Notes under the pieces: generated by a model
What the model saw: the letters and a program-made list of their open reading frames with translations, nothing else
Databases searched by the model: none
Told to the model about the DNA's origin: nothing
Shown: piece by piece, positions 61,171-64,000 of the stretch
How the letters are laid out: every line of letters begins with the position of its first letter
Position numbering within the stretch: the stretch's first letter is position 1
Assembly (NCBI GenBank): GCA_019426215.1
Contig: CM033397.1
Coordinates: 30,134,480 to 30,198,479, forward strand
Length of the DNA: 64,000 nt
Source of the DNA: Buddleja alternifolia
Taxonomy: Eukaryota > Streptophyta > Magnoliopsida > Lamiales > Scrophulariaceae
Direction of reading: 5' to 3'
Position numbers and translations under genes: made by a program

Positions 61171-61634
61171 CGACCTACAAAAGACAAATAATACAGAAGT
61201 TAGATTCATATAAATTTGGCAGATTCATTTGGCAATAATAAATTTCAAATAGACGTAATAAATACAGAAGTTATCTTCATATAAATTTGGCAGATTCATT
61301 TGGCAATAATAAATTTCAAATAGACGTAATAAATACAGAAGTTATCTTCATATAAATTTGGCAGATTCATTTGGCAATAATAAATTTCAAATAGAAGTAA
61401 TAAATCACAAAATAAACAAAATTATCCTAAACCACAAAATAAACAAAATTTAATCCTCAATTAAACATAATTAACCCCCAGCTAAACCAAATTAACCTTA
61501 AAATCAATCAACCCCTATTTCCCTTAAATTTTCCACAAAAATTGGCAAATCTCAAGAATATAAATTTTCTAGCAACTAAGTATAAATATTGAAAGAAGTC
61601 TATCATACAATTATGAAATAAATTCTAATACCTT
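61171..61634. repeat. About 70-bp tandem repeat between the two CACTA-2 genes
   Basis: The unit ACAGAAGTTATCTTCATATA with ATTTGGCAGATTCATTTGGC and AATTTCAAATAGACGTAATA occurs three times from about 61194 to 61402. The rest is A/T-rich DNA with AAACCACAAAATAAACAAAA repeats. Confidence 0.85.
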
Positions 61635-64000
61635 TCATCGTTTTCTTTTTGTCGTTGGCTTAGCAGTCTTTTGCTTCCCATCGGTACGACCATTTTTTTT
61701 AGTACGGCGACGAACTGACGGATTAATCCATATCCCCTCTTGGTGATCGTGACGCATATACAATTCATCATCACTTATATCCAAGTCATCGTCACTATCA
61801 ATTGATTGTGAATCACCTAAGGAGATAGGGTTTTCTCCATCATCTTCACTTTCTTCATAATCACCTTCAATACATGTATTTTGTTTGCCGATAAAACAAT
61901 GGACCACCTCTTATCAATAGGATCGGTAACAAAAATACTTGTTTAGCTTGTGACGCTAAAATGAAAGGTTCATCTTTGTATCCCACTCTTTCAAGGTCTA
62001 CTCGAGTGAAGCCTATTTCACTATTATCGACACCATGTTTATTGTCAACCCACCTACACCCAAATACAGGCACCCGAAACCAACTATAATCAAGCTCCCA
62101 TATACGTTCAATCACCCCGTAATATGATAAATCGGCATAGATAGGATTATTATCTTTCGCACTTGAGATATGCATTGCTTGAGCTACAAGACTCACACCA
62201 CTATTCTGCATTGTACTTCGTTCGTCTTGGTCTTTTGTATAGAATGTGCGACCATTGATACGATAACCTGAATAACAAAATACTAGTCTGTCCGGACCCA
62301 TCGACAGCCGTGTCAATTTATCTGAAACTGAAAGCTGTGGATTCTCTTTCTGTTTTTCTTCAAAATGCTTTCGGAACCAATCGATGAAACTCTTATTATG
62401 CTCTCTTGAAATCCAACTCTCATTTTTAATTGGATTGAATCTCCTAAGTTGGTTCTTATGCTCTTCAACATATGGGTCAACCTCATCGGTGTTGTGGAGC
62501 ACATATAGGTGTGCCTGATCCCTTTGTGTAATATGAACACTAGCTAATTGTTTTCCCATTAATCCGACTCCTTCTGTTCCCCCTCCCACAACATGAGACT
62601 TTGGGAGCTCTGCAACATTAGAATCTGTCAGATACTCTGTGCAAAATGTAATGGCTTCATCAACTATGTACCGTTCAACAATGCAACCTTCCGGTCGACT
62701 ACGATTTTTCACGTAGCCTTTCAATACCTTCATATAACGCTCAGCCGGATACATAGATCTCATAAAAGCCGGTCCACATAGTTGAGTCTCTCTAACCAAG
62801 TGAATGGGTAGATGAGTCATTATATCAAAAAAAGCAGGTGGAAAATACATTTCAAGCTCACACAAAGTGATGACAATTTGTTTTTGAAGTGCAGGAAATT
62901 GCTCAGGATCAAACACCTTGCTCCACATTGCTTTGAAGAAGAAACACAATTTAGTTATCGTGTCTCTCACCTTTTTTGGCAAAATGGCCCGTATAGCAAT
63001 TGGTAGCAAATGATCCATGATTACATGACAATCGTGAGTCTTCAAGTGTTTTAGCTTCAAATCCTTCATTGATACAAGACTGCTAATGTTTGAAGAATAC
63101 CCTTCTGGAACTTTCACTCCATTAAGAAACTCACATAATGCAATTTTTTCTTTCCTGGCTAGAGTATGAGCTGCTGGAGGCAAATAAGTACATTTCCCTT
63201 TATTTGTTGGTGTCAATTTTCCTCTTATCTTCATTTCAACCAAGTCTAACCGTGCCTTTACGCCATCTTTTGTCTTTCCGGGCACATTTAGAAGTGTTCC
63301 AATGACGCTATCAAATACATTTTTCTCAATATGCATTATATCGAGAAAATGTCTAACATGTAAAGACGTCCAATACGGCAACTCAAAGAAAATTGACTTT
63401 TTTTTCCACCCAGTTTTTGCAAGGCCACATGCAAAAGTCTTTCCAAATTTAACCTCCAAGTCTCTTACATTTTCAAACACTTCTTCACCAGTTAAGCACT
63501 TAGGAGCTCGACCTTCTTCTATATTCCCATTGAAAGCTTTCTTCCACCGACGATATCGATGGTTCCGATTTAGCCATCTCCGATGCCCTTGGAATGCATA
63601 TTTCTGGGAGTGTGTCAATCGATATTGATCTGTACTCTTCACACATATGGGGCATCCACATTGGCCATGTACACCATATCCCTCGAGGTTTGCTCTTGCC
63701 GGAAAATCATTGATTGTTCCAAATAACATGACTCTGAGATTAAAATTTTCTTCTCTCAACCCGTCATATACTTGAACACCGGTGTCCCACAACACCTTCA
63801 AATCCTCAATTAAAGGGGTCAAGTAGACATCTATATCATTTCCAGGTTGTTTCGGCCCAGAAATGAGTATAGGCATCATTATATGCTCTCGCTTCATGCA
63901 TCGCGATGGGGGAAGGTTGTAGATCATCAAAATCACCGGCCATGTACTATGTGAGCTGCTTTGCAAGCCATGAGGGTTCATGCCATCTGTAGCCAATACA
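61635..64000 (-). CDS. TNP2-type transposase of CACTA element 2, partial, frameshifted near 3' end
   Basis: The frame runs in from beyond the window. It shows the Transposase_21 core (WPVILMIYNLPPSRCMKREH, PLIEDLKVLWDTGVQVYDG, RANLEGYGVHGQCGCPICVK), then DUF4218 (FPPAFFDIMTHLPIHLVRE, MRSMYPAERYMKVLKGYVKN) and DUF4216 (YYGVIERIWELDYSWFRVPV). DUF4218 and the preceding part lie in one exon here, without the intron seen in element 1 after MYPFER. Near 61940 and 61905 the frame changes twice: after QAKQVF the expected DPIDKRWSIVL lies in another frame and GKQNTCIEGDYEE in a third. The end is Lys/Arg-rich (KPTTKRKR) at 61635. The N-terminal transposase-associated domain is outside the window. Confidence 0.85.

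Larger units (their letters stand above)
57166..64000 (-). mobile_element. CACTA (En/Spm) element 2, partial (runs off the window)
   Basis: Starts CACTACTACAAAAATGACC at 57166, preceded by TCT (57163-57165), the candidate 3-bp target duplication. It carries a palindromic subterminal array, a TNPA-like/Ulp1 gene and a TNP2 gene, all on the minus strand, so this is the 3' end of the element. The other end lies beyond 64000. It is inserted in the 3' LTR of the preceding retrotransposon and differs in TIR and proteins from element 1. Confidence 0.88.

Overview
The window is nuclear DNA of a flowering plant, most likely a dicot. It is AT-rich, its genes have GT-AG introns, it carries plant regulators (a KANADI-type GARP factor and an RWP-RK factor), and it is packed with plant transposon families (CACTA, Mutator-like MITEs, Ty1/copia, tRNA-derived SINEs). 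I cannot name the species from sequence alone.

Layout. (1) 1-5 kb: an intact seven-exon TMEM147 gene on the minus strand (1577-4813). (2) 5-16 kb: intergenic DNA holding a foldback MITE, a SINE with a perfect 12-bp target duplication, a decayed Ty1/copia element with both LTRs (8510-11655), two more foldback elements and a second SINE. (3) 16129-40869: one very large (24.7 kb) CACTA element, bounded by 29-bp terminal inverted repeats with one mismatch and an AAA/AAA target duplication. It carries a TNP2-type transposase gene, a TNPA/Transposase_24-type gene, an RKD-like RWP-RK gene fragment and an apparently intact F-box gene. Its 3' 7.2 kb is present twice in tandem, almost identical, and the join (33210-33386) looks error-ridden. 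(4) 41-49 kb: intergenic DNA with two probable MITEs, then an intact six-exon KANADI4/ABERRANT TESTA SHAPE-like gene (45211-48921) with a MITE in its large fourth intron. (5) 49-53 kb: a dense patch of Mutator-like foldback elements, one SINE, a segment present three times, and a Mutator-like element carrying a truncated GRF zinc-finger ORF. (6) 52914-57165: a non-autonomous LTR retrotransposon with about 1.6-kb LTRs, no recognisable gag or pol, and a SINE inside. Its 3' LTR is broken by (7) a second CACTA element from 57166 to beyond the window end. This one is read on the minus strand, with a palindrome-rich subterminal array, a TNPA-like gene joined to DUF8039 and Ulp1/C48 protease domains, and a TNP2 transposase.

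Only TMEM147 and the KAN4-like gene are convincing conserved host genes. The F-box and RKD-like genes lie inside a transposon and look like captured cargo. Nothing here is demonstrably a new biological system. The most unusual object is the 24.7-kb CACTA element with two host-type gene sequences and a near-perfect internal tandem duplication, part of which may be an assembly effect.
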